From NCBI RefSeq assembly GCF_009908285.1, contig NZ_JAAARM010000014.1, forward strand, positions 116,344-180,343: a stretch of DNA of 64,000 bases. Direction: 5' to 3'. Below, one piece after another: positions 16,835 through 26,037 of the stretch. Position 1 is the first letter of the stretch; every line of letters starts with the position of its first letter. This DNA comes from Pseudomonas sp. Fl4BN1 (GTDB lineage Bacteria; Pseudomonadota; Gammaproteobacteria; Pseudomonadales; Pseudomonadaceae). A program made the position numbers and the translations under genes. The notes beneath the pieces are model-generated. The model saw only the letters and a program-made list of their open reading frames with translations. It ran no database searches and was not told where the DNA came from.

Positions 16835-19458
16835 ATGGCGGGGCCTTGCTGGCAGGTGGCGTTGAGGCGGATCAAGGCTTGTTCGGCGACACTGTCGGTG
16901 AACTCATAACGCAGGTCGCAGCCATGGTCCGGGTCATCGCCCCACTTGATGTGCAGCGCGCCCTGGCGGTCTGCAACACGGGCATAGATCTGGCTGGCCT
17001 GACCCACCATGCCGATGACGTTGCCTTGGTCGTCCATGACGTTGGCGCCCAGCGGCAAAGGTTCGCCGTCGGCGTGCGTCGCCTTGATCAACAGGGCATG
17101 GCCGACCAGGGTGCGGAACTGCACCTTGACCGCGGCGCCGGCATAGGGCGCCACGCGGCGTTGATTGTCTTGCAGTTCGGCGTTGCGGTTGATGCCGGTG
17201 GAGTTGAGGCCGATGTCGTTGTAGCGGTAGGCGCTTAACGACGGAATCAAGGCGTAGCCGTCCGGGTTGATTGTCGCTCCCTGGCCGTTGCGCACCTCGG
17301 CGCCGCTGGCGCCCTTGGCTTCGATCAGGCCGAAGGTGTCGCTGAGGTAGGGGCCCAGGGTCAGGCCGTCGCTGTGCAGGACCGCCGAACCTCGGGCGTT
17401 GGCGCTGGCCTGCCAGTAGTTCTTGCCCTTGGAAAAGTTGCCACCAATGGTGGCCAGTGGGCGGCGTTGCTGCAGGCTGCCGCCCCAACTGGTGACCTTG
17501 TCCTGATCGTTGCGCGAGGCATCCACGCCGTAGCTGAGGTTCTGGGCCTCGTCCAGGGTGCCGCTGATACTGGACTGATAGGTGTTGCCCCCCGCGGAGT
17601 TGCGGGTGACCGAGCTGAACAGGTACGGCGAGCGTGGGCTTGAGCCCAGCGGCATCGACAGGCTGAGCATCAGCAGATTGGTCCGGTTGTTGGTGTTGCG
17701 GGAGTAAACGTACTGCGGTTGCTGGCCATCGTCGCTCAACTGAGTCTGCCGGGATTCCTGGCGGCTGACTGAAAGGTTGTAGTTGAGCTGTCGCCAGTTG
17801 TTGGAGTAGCCCAGTTGCAACTGGGTATCCCGGCTGTTGTCGCTGTAGTAGTCGCTGGTGGAAGCGGACAGGTAGAACTGGCCGAAGTCCCCCAGCGACT
17901 GGTTGATGTTGGCGGTCAGCTGGGTACGTTGCTGGTAGCTGCCGGAGCTCCAGGTTTGGTTGTTCTTGAAACTTTTGCGCACCCCGAAGACATCGCTGAG
18001 ATCACGATAGCCCTCGGTGGAGTAGCGGTAACCGGCCAGTGATACGGTGGTCGAGGTGGGCTGGAAGGTTTTGCTGTAAGTGCTTTGCAGGCGCCATCCG
18101 GAACTGCGTTGATCGTTCTCGATGCGAGCGGTGGAGAAAGTGCTGTTGAGGCCGAAGGCACCGTAGGCGGTAGCCAGTACCCCACCCGCCAACAGGGCCA
18201 GGTAGTCGTCCGCAATCCGCACGCCACTGTTCAGCGTCAGGTTGTTGTTCAGGCCGTGTTGATAGGTGAGGTCCGCAAACAGGTCGTTGGCGCCGATGTC
18301 GCGAGCCTGACCCAGGGTTGCGTTGTAGCGCGAGGCACCGGGGCGCATGGAGTCCGGTACGGCGGTAAAGGGTACGGTAAAGCTCGAGAGGCGACCGTCC
18401 GCTTCGATCACCTCGACTTCCAGGTCACCTTGGTAGCTGGTGCCATAGAGGTCATCGATGATGAAGGCGCCTGGGGCTACGTTGGTTTCGTAAATGGTGC
18501 GGCCATTCTGCTTGACCAGTACGCGCGCATTAGTGGCAGCTATGCCCCGTACTTGGGGGGCGTAACCGCGCAGGGACTCGGCTTGCATGCGGTCGTCGGT
18601 GCCCAATTGCACCCCGCGAAAGGCCATGCTGGCGAACAGGTCACCGGCAGTGAAGCTTTCGCCCAGGGTCATTTCGCTGTCAAGGGCCGGCAGGGCGCGT
18701 TGCGCGTAGGTGCGCAGGTTGCTCCAGTCCGTTCGCGACTCGCCGCTGCTGGTGTAGCGCGCGCTGGACTGTTGACGCAGGCGCCACAACCCCAGGTTGA
18801 TCCCGGAGTTGAGGCCAAGATAGGCGTTGTCGCTGTTGCCGGTGCGGCCGCTGGAGTAGGCGGAGTGGTAGTAGTTGGTGTTGTAGTTGAAGAACGCCAT
18901 GCTGTCGCCGGCGTCCCAATCGCTGGGGGCGACGTGGTCGCGTGGCACTTGGGTCATCAGGCTTTGGGCGATCGAGATATCCAGGCGCAAGCGCGAAAGA
19001 TCGAAACGGCTGCTGGCGACACCGCCCAGGCGCTGGGACAGCGGCGCGCAGTTGGGTTGCGCGGCCTGTAGCGTCGCTTCCGGCGGCAGCGCTCCTGGGG
19101 GCGTCTTTGCGCTGGCGTGGTCATTCAGGCGGTTGGGCTTGACCCCTGCATCGAGGAGAAACTGATCGCTCAGGCACGGCGCGACATCGGCGTCGTTGAC
19201 CGATTGAAAGTCCACCACGGAGCGCGTCACGAAGTTGTTGTTCAAGTAGATGTCGACTTGATAGCGCCCAGGCTCGATGGCCTTGGCCCGGTTGAAGCGC
19301 GAGAGGCTGGCTTTTGCCCGCTGGCCGAGGGTCAGTTCGTCGTCGAAGCTATAGCTCGATGGCGGCTGCTGTTCATCGGACCACGCCGTGGGGGAAAGGC
19401 AACAGGCCGTCAGCAATGCCGCCATGTGCCCGTACCTGAAGCACAAAAGCAGGTTCAT
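16831..19458 (-). CDS. Outer-membrane fimbrial usher, FimD/PapC family
   Basis: The 875-residue usher has a signal sequence, an N-terminal periplasmic chaperone-binding domain (FNRAKAIEPGRYQVDIYLNNNFV), a long beta-barrel (GVQLGTDDRMQAESLRGYAPQVRGIA, NGRTIYETNVAPGAFIIDDL) and C-terminal domains ending LNATCQQGP. Length is normal for the family. I chose the ATG at 19458 because it sits one base after the upstream chaperone stop; the frame is open further upstream inside that gene. It secretes and assembles subunits handed over by the chaperones. Confidence 0.96.
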   Translation of the reverse strand: MNLLLCFRYGHMAALLTACCLSPTAWSDEQQPPSSYSFDDELTLGQRAKASLSRFNRAKAIEPGRYQVDIYLNNNFVTRSVVDFQSVNDADVAPCLSDQFLLDAGVKPNRLNDHASAKTPPGALPPEATLQAAQPNCAPLSQRLGGVASSRFDLSRLRLDISIAQSLMTQVPRDHVAPSDWDAGDSMAFFNYNTNYYHSAYSSGRTGNSDNAYLGLNSGINLGLWRLRQQSSARYTSSGESRTDWSNLRTYAQRALPALDSEMTLGESFTAGDLFASMAFRGVQLGTDDRMQAESLRGYAPQVRGIAATNARVLVKQNGRTIYETNVAPGAFIIDDLYGTSYQGDLEVEVIEADGRLSSFTVPFTAVPDSMRPGASRYNATLGQARDIGANDLFADLTYQHGLNNNLTLNSGVRIADDYLALLAGGVLATAYGAFGLNSTFSTARIENDQRSSGWRLQSTYSKTFQPTSTTVSLAGYRYSTEGYRDLSDVFGVRKSFKNNQTWSSGSYQQRTQLTANINQSLGDFGQFYLSASTSDYYSDNSRDTQLQLGYSNNWRQLNYNLSVSRQESRQTQLSDDGQQPQYVYSRNTNNRTNLLMLSLSMPLGSSPRSPYLFSSVTRNSAGGNTYQSSISGTLDEAQNLSYGVDASRNDQDKVTSWGGSLQQRRPLATIGGNFSKGKNYWQASANARGSAVLHSDGLTLGPYLSDTFGLIEAKGASGAEVRNGQGATINPDGYALIPSLSAYRYNDIGLNSTGINRNAELQDNQRRVAPYAGAAVKVQFRTLVGHALLIKATHADGEPLPLGANVMDDQGNVIGMVGQASQIYARVADRQGALHIKWGDDPDHGCDLRYEFTDSVAEQALIRLNATCQQGPAI

Positions 19459-19459
19459 C

Positions 19460-20221
19460 TCAGCGTGCAATCCCGTACTCGCGCAGGACCTGTCCGCCGA
19501 AGTCGTTGACCAGGGCTGCGCTGATGCGCAACGGGCCACTTGGCAGGGTTCCGGCATTGACCAGGCGCCATTCGGCCTGACTGAACGGGGCCAGCATTTC
19601 GGTTTTGAACGGTACCGCACGTTTTTCGGCCAGTACTTGTCCTGCCGTCAGCGTGGCGAAGTAACCGGTAGGGTTGTGCGCGGTTATCAGCCAATCCTGA
19701 CCTTGCTGGGCGATGTGAAAGCTCAGCTGGGATTCTATGTCGCTGGGCTTTCCGGTGATCTGGTTAGGGCGATAAAACAGCTTCAAGCGGTTGCGCAGGG
19801 TCAGTTGAATGCGATTCTGATCACTGTACTCGGGGGCCTTTGGCGGTATCTGCAGGGTGTTCAGGTAAAACACCGATTCGCGATCCTGGGGCAAATGGTC
19901 AGCGGTCAGCATGATGCGCACGGTCTGCCCGGATTTTGCTTCCATACGAAAAATAGGCGGCGTGACGATAAAGGGCGCATCGGCGTTTTCTGGATCGGAC
20001 TGCGGGTTGTTGATGTCCGCCCAGACTTGGATGAGGTTGGGATGCGCATCCGAATTGCTCAGTTGCAGGCTGACTTCCCTGGCATCGGCCGGATAGATGA
20101 TTCGGGTTGCCTGCACGATCACGCTGGCCGATGCAGGAAGTATCAGGGCGCAATAACTAAGGAGCGTACCCCGGAGGAGTACTCTTATTGCTCTATTTGA
20201 AAGGCTGTGTCGTGATGTCAT
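19460..20221 (-). CDS. Fimbrial periplasmic chaperone (first of two)
   Basis: The 253-residue PapD/FimC-type chaperone has the conserved elements ASVIVQATRIIYPADAREVSLQLSNSDAHPNLIQVW, IFRMEAKSGQTVRIML and ESVFYLNTLQIPPKAPE. It is encoded between the major pilin and the usher, and its stop is one base from the usher start. It resembles the second chaperone (14734-15480) in layout but differs in most residues, so the two are old paralogues rather than a recent duplication. Confidence 0.94.
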   Translation of the reverse strand: MTSRHSLSNRAIRVLLRGTLLSYCALILPASASVIVQATRIIYPADAREVSLQLSNSDAHPNLIQVWADINNPQSDPENADAPFIVTPPIFRMEAKSGQTVRIMLTADHLPQDRESVFYLNTLQIPPKAPEYSDQNRIQLTLRNRLKLFYRPNQITGKPSDIESQLSFHIAQQGQDWLITAHNPTGYFATLTAGQVLAEKRAVPFKTEMLAPFSQAEWRLVNAGTLPSGPLRISAALVNDFGGQVLREYGIAR

Positions 20222-20459
20222 GACATTGACCTCATCTGGGTTGCGGAAACAATGTTGTCGGGCCCGACACAGGCACGTCGATTGAGAAAGTGCACGGCAA
20301 GGTATTCACAGTCGTAGCGAGTGCGCTGAACTTCGAAATGAAATTTTCAGCTCTTGGGGTGGGGAGTTGCTGGCCATCAATAAGATAACGATCCTACTGA
20401 TGGCGCTTGTTACTTTACTTGTCCCGGTGCAATGCTTGGCGGTGAGTTGCCATTGCTGG

Positions 20460-20990
20460 TTACGGATAACTAATGGAGTACTGCATCGACCCTGTCACGC
20501 TGCCCACACTGGCAACACCCGTGGCGTAGTAGCGTACGAAGTAGTCACGCTCGGCACTGGTGGTATTGGCAGGCAATGTGATGCCATCCACCGCAGATTG
20601 CGAGGTCCAGTTGTTCAGGTTCAGGATGGTGCCGTTGGACAGGTTCGATACCACCAGTTCGACGTTGGCAGCGGTGCCGGAGTTAACCAGGTGGCCTGTG
20701 GCGTTGACGTTGTTACCGACGAAGCCGACCGTCAGTACTTTGTCGTTGGCATCGCTAGGGCAACCTGAAACACCGACGGTGAAGTTGGTCTCACCGGCGG
20801 TAGTCCCGAGGGTGGCCAGATCGGCAGCAGCAACCGTGGGCAGCACTACCAGAGCGGTGGCACTGTTGTTTACGGTAACCGAACAGGTCGAAGTGTTGAC
20901 CAGCCCCTGAAACTTGATGGTGTTGGATGCCATGGCCAGACCCGGCATGCCGATGATGCCAAGGGCAAGTAAAGCTGTCTTGAATTGCAT
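20460..20990 (-). CDS. Major fimbrial subunit (type 1 pilin family)
   Basis: The 176-residue secreted protein has a signal peptide (MQFKTALLALGIIGMPGLAMA). The mature form carries the two conserved cysteines (TSTCSVTV and SGCPSD) and ends in MQYSISYP with the usual penultimate Tyr region. It is the first gene of the operon and is separated from the chaperone by ~240 bases, typical where the pilin message is made in excess. Base composition is less GC-rich than that of the neighbours, as is common for pilins. Confidence 0.93.
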   Translation of the reverse strand: MQFKTALLALGIIGMPGLAMASNTIKFQGLVNTSTCSVTVNNSATALVVLPTVAAADLATLGTTAGETNFTVGVSGCPSDANDKVLTVGFVGNNVNATGHLVNSGTAANVELVVSNLSNGTILNLNNWTSQSAVDGITLPANTTSAERDYFVRYYATGVASVGSVTGSMQYSISYP

Positions 20991-21584
20991 AGTGTATTTA
21001 GTCCTTTATGAGAGATTTCGGTGTTGCTGCTAAGTGGCTATGTAAAGCTGGGCGGTCATGGCGTTGATGTGAAAACTTGTTGCTGATTAATTGAAGTTCA
21101 TGCCATTTACATGTCTTGAGCAATGGCGCGGCCTATCTCTTGAGAAGCGCTGCGTTGGAGTTTATTCAGGGCTTTTACATGTGATGGATAGGCGGTGGGT
21201 TTCGTGCTTGTCGACTTGATTGTTTCTGTGTTTGGTGGGGGTTGCTGTAGTGTTTAGATGTTAACAAGCAGTCGTTGGTGTGGGTTTGAGAGTTTTCCTA
21301 AAGTTCAAATAAACACTGTCTAGAAAAATCCGGAGTAACTTTTTTCAACTACGTTGCAAGTTTTTATCTCTGTGGTGTTCCAGTCTATGTTCCGTGAAAC
21401 AGCCCTTGCACAGTATCTTGCCGGACTGTTCAGCCCCTTTCCTGCAGCCGGGCGACGACATTGAGTGCGGCCTGATTTGCTTCATGTTGCATGCCATGGA
21501 CAGTGGCGGACTGCGCTGGACTCCCAGTTGTACGGGGATGTGGATACTGCTTCCGGGTACTTCCTGAAACGTTTTTGTCGGTCG
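20991..21584. other. AT-rich intergenic region, fimbrial promoter side
   Basis: A gene-free stretch between the pilin (minus) and hydrolase (plus) genes, noticeably richer in A/T than the surroundings at 20991-21380. It must hold the fimbrial promoter. I could not fix -10/-35 boxes with confidence and see no site-specific inverted repeats of the fimS type. The right-hand part could encode a small RNA ending at the hairpin 21585-21635. Confidence 0.5.
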
Positions 21585-21635
21585 GGTCCGATTGACTGAG
21601 CCGTGTTGCACGGCACAGTCTGTCGGACCTTTTTT
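21585..21635 (+). terminator. Long intrinsic-terminator hairpin upstream of the hydrolase gene
   Basis: Arms GGTCCGA..GACTG.GCCGTG and CACGGC.CAGTC..TCGGACC pair around a TTGC loop and are followed at once by TTTTTT. It lies 26 bases before the hydrolase ATG and points the same way, so it is either an attenuator of that gene or the end of an unannotated small RNA. Confidence 0.78.
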
Positions 21636-21660
21636 GTCATCCCTGTACAGGAATCCCCTA

Positions 21661-22479
21661 ATGCCTTTCGCCACCCTCGATGGACAAACGCTGCACTACC
21701 TCGATCAGGGGCAGGGGCCCGTGGTGCTCCTGGCCGGCAGCTATTTGTGGGACACCGGCATGTGGGCGCCGCAGATCGAGGCATTATCGGCGCAGTACCG
21801 AGTGATTGCCGTGGACCTGTGGGGCCATGGCCAGTCCGGGCCGATGCCGCAAGGCACGACGTCCCTGGATGATGTGGCGCGGCAGATGCTGGCGTTGCTG
21901 GATCATTTGCACATCGAGCGGGTGACCCTGGTGGGGCTGTCGGTGGGCGGCATGTGGGGCGCGCGGCTGGCCTTGGCGGCGCCGCAGCGGATCGCCGGGT
22001 TGGTGCTGATGGACACTTATCTGGGGGCCGAGCCGGAGCCGACCCGGCAGTACTATTTCTCGCTGTTCCAGCAGATCGAAGACAGCGGCGTGATCGCCGA
22101 ACCGCTGCTGGATATCGTGGTGCCGATCTTCTTCCGGCCGGGCATCGATCCGCAGTCGGCACTGTTCCAGGATTTTCGTGCGAGCCTGGCGGCGTTGCCC
22201 ACCGAGCGTTTGCGCCAGAGTGTGATTCCCATGGGGCGCATCACGTTCAGCCGGGGCGACCTGTTGCCTGAGCTTGCCCAACTGGATGCGCAGAACACGT
22301 TGCTGCTCTGCGGCGAGCAGGACAAACCTCGGCCTGTGGCGGAAACCGTCGAGATGGCCGAGCGCATTGGCTGCGCTTATCAATTGATCCCCGAAGCGGG
22401 GCATATTTCCAGCCGGGAGAACCCCGAGTTTGTCACCCAGGCGCTGCTGGACTTTCTGGCGGCGCGGCATTCGCGCTGA
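21661..22479 (+). CDS. Alpha/beta-hydrolase
   Basis: The 272-residue protein has the nucleophile elbow VGLSVGG (Ser94), a probable acid in CGEQDKP and the catalytic His in EAGHIS, plus the oxyanion-region start GPVVLLAGSYLWDTGMW. No signal peptide, so cytoplasmic. The family covers esterases, lactonases and C-C hydrolases; substrate unknown. The ATG at 21661 follows an AGGA site; the frame is open upstream but runs through the terminator hairpin, so a longer form is unlikely. Confidence 0.9.
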   Translation: MPFATLDGQTLHYLDQGQGPVVLLAGSYLWDTGMWAPQIEALSAQYRVIAVDLWGHGQSGPMPQGTTSLDDVARQMLALLDHLHIERVTLVGLSVGGMWGARLALAAPQRIAGLVLMDTYLGAEPEPTRQYYFSLFQQIEDSGVIAEPLLDIVVPIFFRPGIDPQSALFQDFRASLAALPTERLRQSVIPMGRITFSRGDLLPELAQLDAQNTLLLCGEQDKPRPVAETVEMAERIGCAYQLIPEAGHISSRENPEFVTQALLDFLAARHSR

Positions 22480-22486
22480 GGGCAGG

Positions 22487-22511
22487 GCGCCCGTGGAGCA
22501 CGGGCGTCTTT
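22487..22511. terminator. Hairpin between convergent genes
   Basis: CGCCCGTG/CACGGGCG (8-bp stem, GAG loop, 22488-22506) followed by TCTTT. It separates the hydrolase gene from the convergent dsbG-like gene. The T-tract is imperfect. Confidence 0.5.
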
Positions 22512-22528
22512 AGGCATTGCCGGCGGGG

Positions 22529-23296
22529 CTATTTGGCGCCGAGGATCTGCGTCAACTTGCCCGGCGCCGGGGCGCCTTGCTGCTGTTGCAGTTCACCCTT
22601 GTCGTCGAGGTAGAAGATTGCCGGGGTCGCTGACAGCTCCAGCTCCTCCATCAGTTTCATGTTGGCGTCGAGCTTGGTTTGCACGGCCTTCGGAATGCTA
22701 TCCAGGGCCTTGAGGCTGCTGCCCTTGCCAGCCTTTTCATGTTCTTCCAGGGCTTGCTGCGGGTCCTTGGCGGCCAGCAGGGCGGCGGATTTGCCCGGGC
22801 TGTCTTCGCGAATGATGCCCACCATGATGTGCCGCAACTGCACTTTGCCGGCTTTCACCCAGGGCCGTGCCTGTTCCCAGAACATGTTGCAGTAGGGGCA
22901 GTTGGGGTCGCTGAATAGGTAGACGATGCGTGGCGCATCGGCCTTGCCGTCGGCGATCCAGTTGCTCTTGTCCAGATTGCCCCAGACTTCCTTGGCCATC
23001 GGTGCGTAGACCAGTTTCTGCAGTGGTTCGGCGCTCAGGTCCTTGCCGTTGGCGTCGTACAGGTTGCCCAGCAGCACGTGCTTGCCATCGGCGGTCAGGT
23101 ACAGGGTCATGCCGCGATTCTGGTATTGCGCGGCGTAGCCCTTGAGGCCATCGGGGGCGTCGAAGCTGCCGATGATCTTGGCGCCTTTTTCCTCGATCTT
23201 GCGGATCGGTGCAGGCAGTTCTTCGGCCTGCAGCAGTGGGGCGTTGAGCAGCGCCGCGCCCAGGGACAGGCTCAGCAGGTGGCGGATGAAGGGCAT
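22529..23296 (-). CDS. dsbG: Periplasmic disulfide isomerase, DsbG/DsbC family
   Basis: The 255-residue protein has a signal peptide (ending near LLQA), a DsbC/G-type dimerisation region, and a thioredoxin fold with active site DPNCPYC (CxxC = CPYC) and a cis-Pro loop in LSATPAIFY. It rescues or protects misoxidised cysteines and is reduced by DsbD, encoded two genes upstream in the same operon. The start lies inside the end of the tlpA-like gene (25-base overlap). DsbG rather than DsbC is my reading of the CPYC motif. Confidence 0.87.
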   Translation of the reverse strand: MPFIRHLLSLSLGAALLNAPLLQAEELPAPIRKIEEKGAKIIGSFDAPDGLKGYAAQYQNRGMTLYLTADGKHVLLGNLYDANGKDLSAEPLQKLVYAPMAKEVWGNLDKSNWIADGKADAPRIVYLFSDPNCPYCNMFWEQARPWVKAGKVQLRHIMVGIIREDSPGKSAALLAAKDPQQALEEHEKAGKGSSLKALDSIPKAVQTKLDANMKLMEELELSATPAIFYLDDKGELQQQQGAPAPGKLTQILGAK

Positions 23297-24138
23297 GGCA
23301 GTTTCCTTGAAGGGGCGACCGAGGTCGGGTGTGCGCCGTCGAAGTTTTCCAGGGCCCGGGCCAGGCTGGCCTCGGACAACTCTCCCAGGTGGCTGCCCAA
23401 TAGGCGGCCATCGGCGCTGTAGAACAGCGTAGTCGGCAAGGCCATGGAGCCCACGGCTTTGCCCAGGCGGCCGCTGCCATCAAACAGCACGTTGTTCAGG
23501 TTCAGGTCCTGGGTGGCGAGAAAGGTGCTGACGCTTTGCATGCTTTCAGCCTGGTTGACGAACAGGAAGGTCAGGTCCGGGCGTTGCTGTTGGGCCTTTT
23601 CCAGCACCGGCATCTCGCGTCGGCAGGGCGGGCACCAAGTGGCCCAGAGGTTGATCACCAGGGGCCCGCCCTGGTAGTCGGTGAGTTGCACGGTTTCCCC
23701 GGCGGCATTGCGCAGGGCCACTTCCGGCAGGCGGGTGCCCTGGTCGTAGAGGGTCAGCGACAGGGTCGCCAGCAGCCAGAAGGCCAGCCCGGTGCCGACT
23801 CCGGCTGCCAATGGACGCCGCAGCGCCGGGCGCTTCCAGCCCCAGGCCAGGGCTGCCAGCAGCATCACGATGACCCCCGGCCAAGCGAGGAAACCGCCGT
23901 CGCGCAGGTCGATGATCATCCACGGGTCGTGCTGGTAGTGGCGCCAGTAGGCGATGACGAAACAGATGCGGGCGGTGAGCATGCCCAGCAGGAACAGCGA
24001 AAACAGTACCGACTCGGGGTTGTCGCCACCGCGCTTGGCCACCCGCCAGCCGACCAGGGTGGCGAGTGCCAGTGCACTGATCAGCAGCAGGTGGTTGAGG
24101 GCAATGGCAAAGGTGCCGATGGTAAACGTCAGCATCAA
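23272..24138 (-). CDS. Membrane-anchored TlpA/ResA-type thioredoxin
   Basis: The 288-residue protein is unusual in having about four N-terminal membrane segments (residues ~1-130, for example LLLISALALATLVGW and AGVGTGLAFWLLATLSLTLY) before the periplasmic thioredoxin domain. That domain has active site WATWCPPC and a TlpA-like cis-Pro motif (LPTTLF). It overlaps the dsbD stop (ATGA). It is a likely DsbD client that reduces a periplasmic target. The N-terminal membrane part resembles a truncated Lgt-like or DsbD-accessory region, but I cannot assign it. Confidence 0.86.
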   Translation of the reverse strand: MMLTFTIGTFAIALNHLLLISALALATLVGWRVAKRGGDNPESVLFSLFLLGMLTARICFVIAYWRHYQHDPWMIIDLRDGGFLAWPGVIVMLLAALAWGWKRPALRRPLAAGVGTGLAFWLLATLSLTLYDQGTRLPEVALRNAAGETVQLTDYQGGPLVINLWATWCPPCRREMPVLEKAQQQRPDLTFLFVNQAESMQSVSTFLATQDLNLNNVLFDGSGRLGKAVGSMALPTTLFYSADGRLLGSHLGELSEASLARALENFDGAHPTSVAPSRKLPCPSSATC

Positions 24139-25883
24139 CGAGCTTCCCGGGTCTGGGTCCAGCGTTGCAGGAATTGCGCGGCATTCACTTCACCGGTGAT
24201 GCGTTGGCTACGGCGCTCACTGCCATCAGGGCCGATCCACAGCATGCTCGGAGGCCCCGGCACTTGGTAGCGACTCAGCAGTCCGCGGCCGTCGGCGTTG
24301 TCCAGGGTCACGTCCAGGCGCAGCAGGCGCACATCCTTCAAGGCATCGAGCACTTGAGGCTGACCGAACACGGTTTTTTCCATGATCTTGCAGGACACGC
24401 ACCAGTCTGCGTAGTAGTCCAGCAGCACCCACTGGCCCTGGGCCTTGGCGCTGTCCAGGGCACTCTGCAGCTCGGCAGGCGATTTGACCGTAGTGAATGC
24501 ATCGTGGGCGGTGACGTTACTGGCAACCCCGCCACCGCTGTAGACCTTGAGCGGCTGCCAGGGGTCGTCGCTGCCCCCGGCGGCGCCCAGCAGCAGCATG
24601 CCGCCCCAGACACCGAAAAGCAGCGCGCCGGCACCGAACAGGTGCAGGAAGCGGCCGGCAATCGCTCGTTGCTGCCAGGTGCAGTAGGCCAGCACCAGGG
24701 TCAGTGCGCCCCACAAACCGATCCACAGGCCGGCGCTCAGTACCGGGCGCAGCATGTAGATGGCAGTGCCGAGGAACAGGAAGCCGAACACGCCCTTGAG
24801 CAGGTTCATCCATGGCCCGGGTTTAGGCAGGAAGCGGTTGCCCACTGTCACCAGCAACAGCAGCGGCAGGCCGATGCCCAGGCCCAGGACGAACAGCGCC
24901 AGGCCACCGAGCAGCGCGTTGCCGGTCTGGGCGATATACAGCAGCCCTCCGGCCAGGGGCGCGGTCATGCACGGGCCTACCAGCAAGGCCGACAGGGCGC
25001 CAAGAACACCGCAGCCGATCAGGCTGCCGCCCTGGCGCTGGCGGCTGGCGCCCTCCAGGCGGTCGCGCAGCAGCGCGGGCATCTGCAGCTCGAAGAAGCC
25101 GAACATCGGCAGCGACAGCAGGACGAACAGGCTGGCGAAGCTGCCCAGTACCCAGGGCTGTTGCAGCCAGGCCTGCAAGTTGCTGCCGAGCAGGGCGGCG
25201 ATCACACCCATGCCGGCGTACACCAGGGCCATGCACAGCACATAGCTGCTGGCCAGGGCCAGGCCGCGGCGTGGGCTGGCGCCGCTGCCGACGACCATGC
25301 CGGCAAGGATCGGCAGCATCGGCAGCGAGCACGGAGCGAAGGCCAGCAGCAGGCCGAAGCCGAAGAACGCCAGCAGGCTCAAGCCCCAGGATTGATGTTC
25401 CAGGCCACTGGCCAGGAGCTGGTCCTGGGCCGCGCCAGTGGCGTTGTCGCCGGTGCTGGCCGCAGTCGCCGCTACGCCGCCCAGGTCCACTTCCAAGGTT
25501 TGTGGCGGATAGCACAGGCCGGCATCGGCACAGCCCTGCCAACCGACTTTGATCTTACCGCTGGCACCGGCCGGCAGCTTCAGTTCCAGGCCCTGGCGAT
25601 ACACCGTCTGGTCGCCGAAGAATTCGTCGCTGTGGTCTTCACCGGCGGGCAGGACTGGATGCTGCTCCTGGGGCAGGCCGTCGAATTTCAGGCGTTTCTG
25701 GTACAGGTAGTAGCCGTCGGCGATCTGCCAGAACAGCTGGGTTTCCCCCGAGGCCAGGCGTTCGGAGGTAAAGGCGAAGGCCTTGCCCACCGGCAGGAAG
25801 TCAGGCTTGACCTCGAACGGGTTGTTGCCGGCGTGTGCCAGGGAGGTGAACAGCATGAACAGCAAAATCAACAATCGACGCAT
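24135..25883 (-). CDS. dsbD: Thiol:disulfide interchange protein DsbD
   Basis: The 582-residue protein has a signal peptide, an N-terminal immunoglobulin-like domain with the reactive pair in CADAGLCYPP, a central domain of about eight membrane segments (FGFGLLLAFAPCSLPMLPILAGMV, containing the conserved Cys-Ser-Leu-Pro) and a C-terminal thioredoxin domain with ADWCVSCK. It carries electrons from cytoplasmic thioredoxin to periplasmic DsbG/DsbC and TlpA-type proteins, both encoded next in the operon. The ATG at 25883 is used in preference to a TTG two codons upstream. Confidence 0.95.
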   Translation of the reverse strand: MRRLLILLFMLFTSLAHAGNNPFEVKPDFLPVGKAFAFTSERLASGETQLFWQIADGYYLYQKRLKFDGLPQEQHPVLPAGEDHSDEFFGDQTVYRQGLELKLPAGASGKIKVGWQGCADAGLCYPPQTLEVDLGGVAATAASTGDNATGAAQDQLLASGLEHQSWGLSLLAFFGFGLLLAFAPCSLPMLPILAGMVVGSGASPRRGLALASSYVLCMALVYAGMGVIAALLGSNLQAWLQQPWVLGSFASLFVLLSLPMFGFFELQMPALLRDRLEGASRQRQGGSLIGCGVLGALSALLVGPCMTAPLAGGLLYIAQTGNALLGGLALFVLGLGIGLPLLLLVTVGNRFLPKPGPWMNLLKGVFGFLFLGTAIYMLRPVLSAGLWIGLWGALTLVLAYCTWQQRAIAGRFLHLFGAGALLFGVWGGMLLLGAAGGSDDPWQPLKVYSGGGVASNVTAHDAFTTVKSPAELQSALDSAKAQGQWVLLDYYADWCVSCKIMEKTVFGQPQVLDALKDVRLLRLDVTLDNADGRGLLSRYQVPGPPSMLWIGPDGSERRSQRITGEVNAAQFLQRWTQTREAR

Positions 25884-25930
25884 GGCCAAGCCTTAAACCG
25901 GTGCAAGTAGCGAGCACAATGGCGGGTCCT

Positions 25931-26013
25931 GATTAACCGATGATTAACCCTACTTGGCTTGTGGCCAGGCCAGGGCGGGCATAATGTCCGCTTAATCCGC
26001 AGCCTGCTTAATC
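25931..26013 (+). promoter_or_regulatory. Direct repeats in the dsbD / response-regulator divergent promoter
   Basis: GATTAACC occurs at 25931-25938 and 25942-25949 (11 bases apart, one helical turn), and CTTAATC at 25991-25997 and 26007-26013. An 11-base direct repeat is the usual pattern of OmpR/PhoB-type regulator sites, so the adjacent regulator may control both directions. Confidence 0.5.
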
Positions 26014-26037
26014 AACGCCTTTGTTACAGGACCGACC

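Noticed and set aside
20991..21350. Invertible fimbrial promoter switch
   Set aside because: No pair of inverted repeats flanking a promoter was found and no tyrosine recombinase gene is near.
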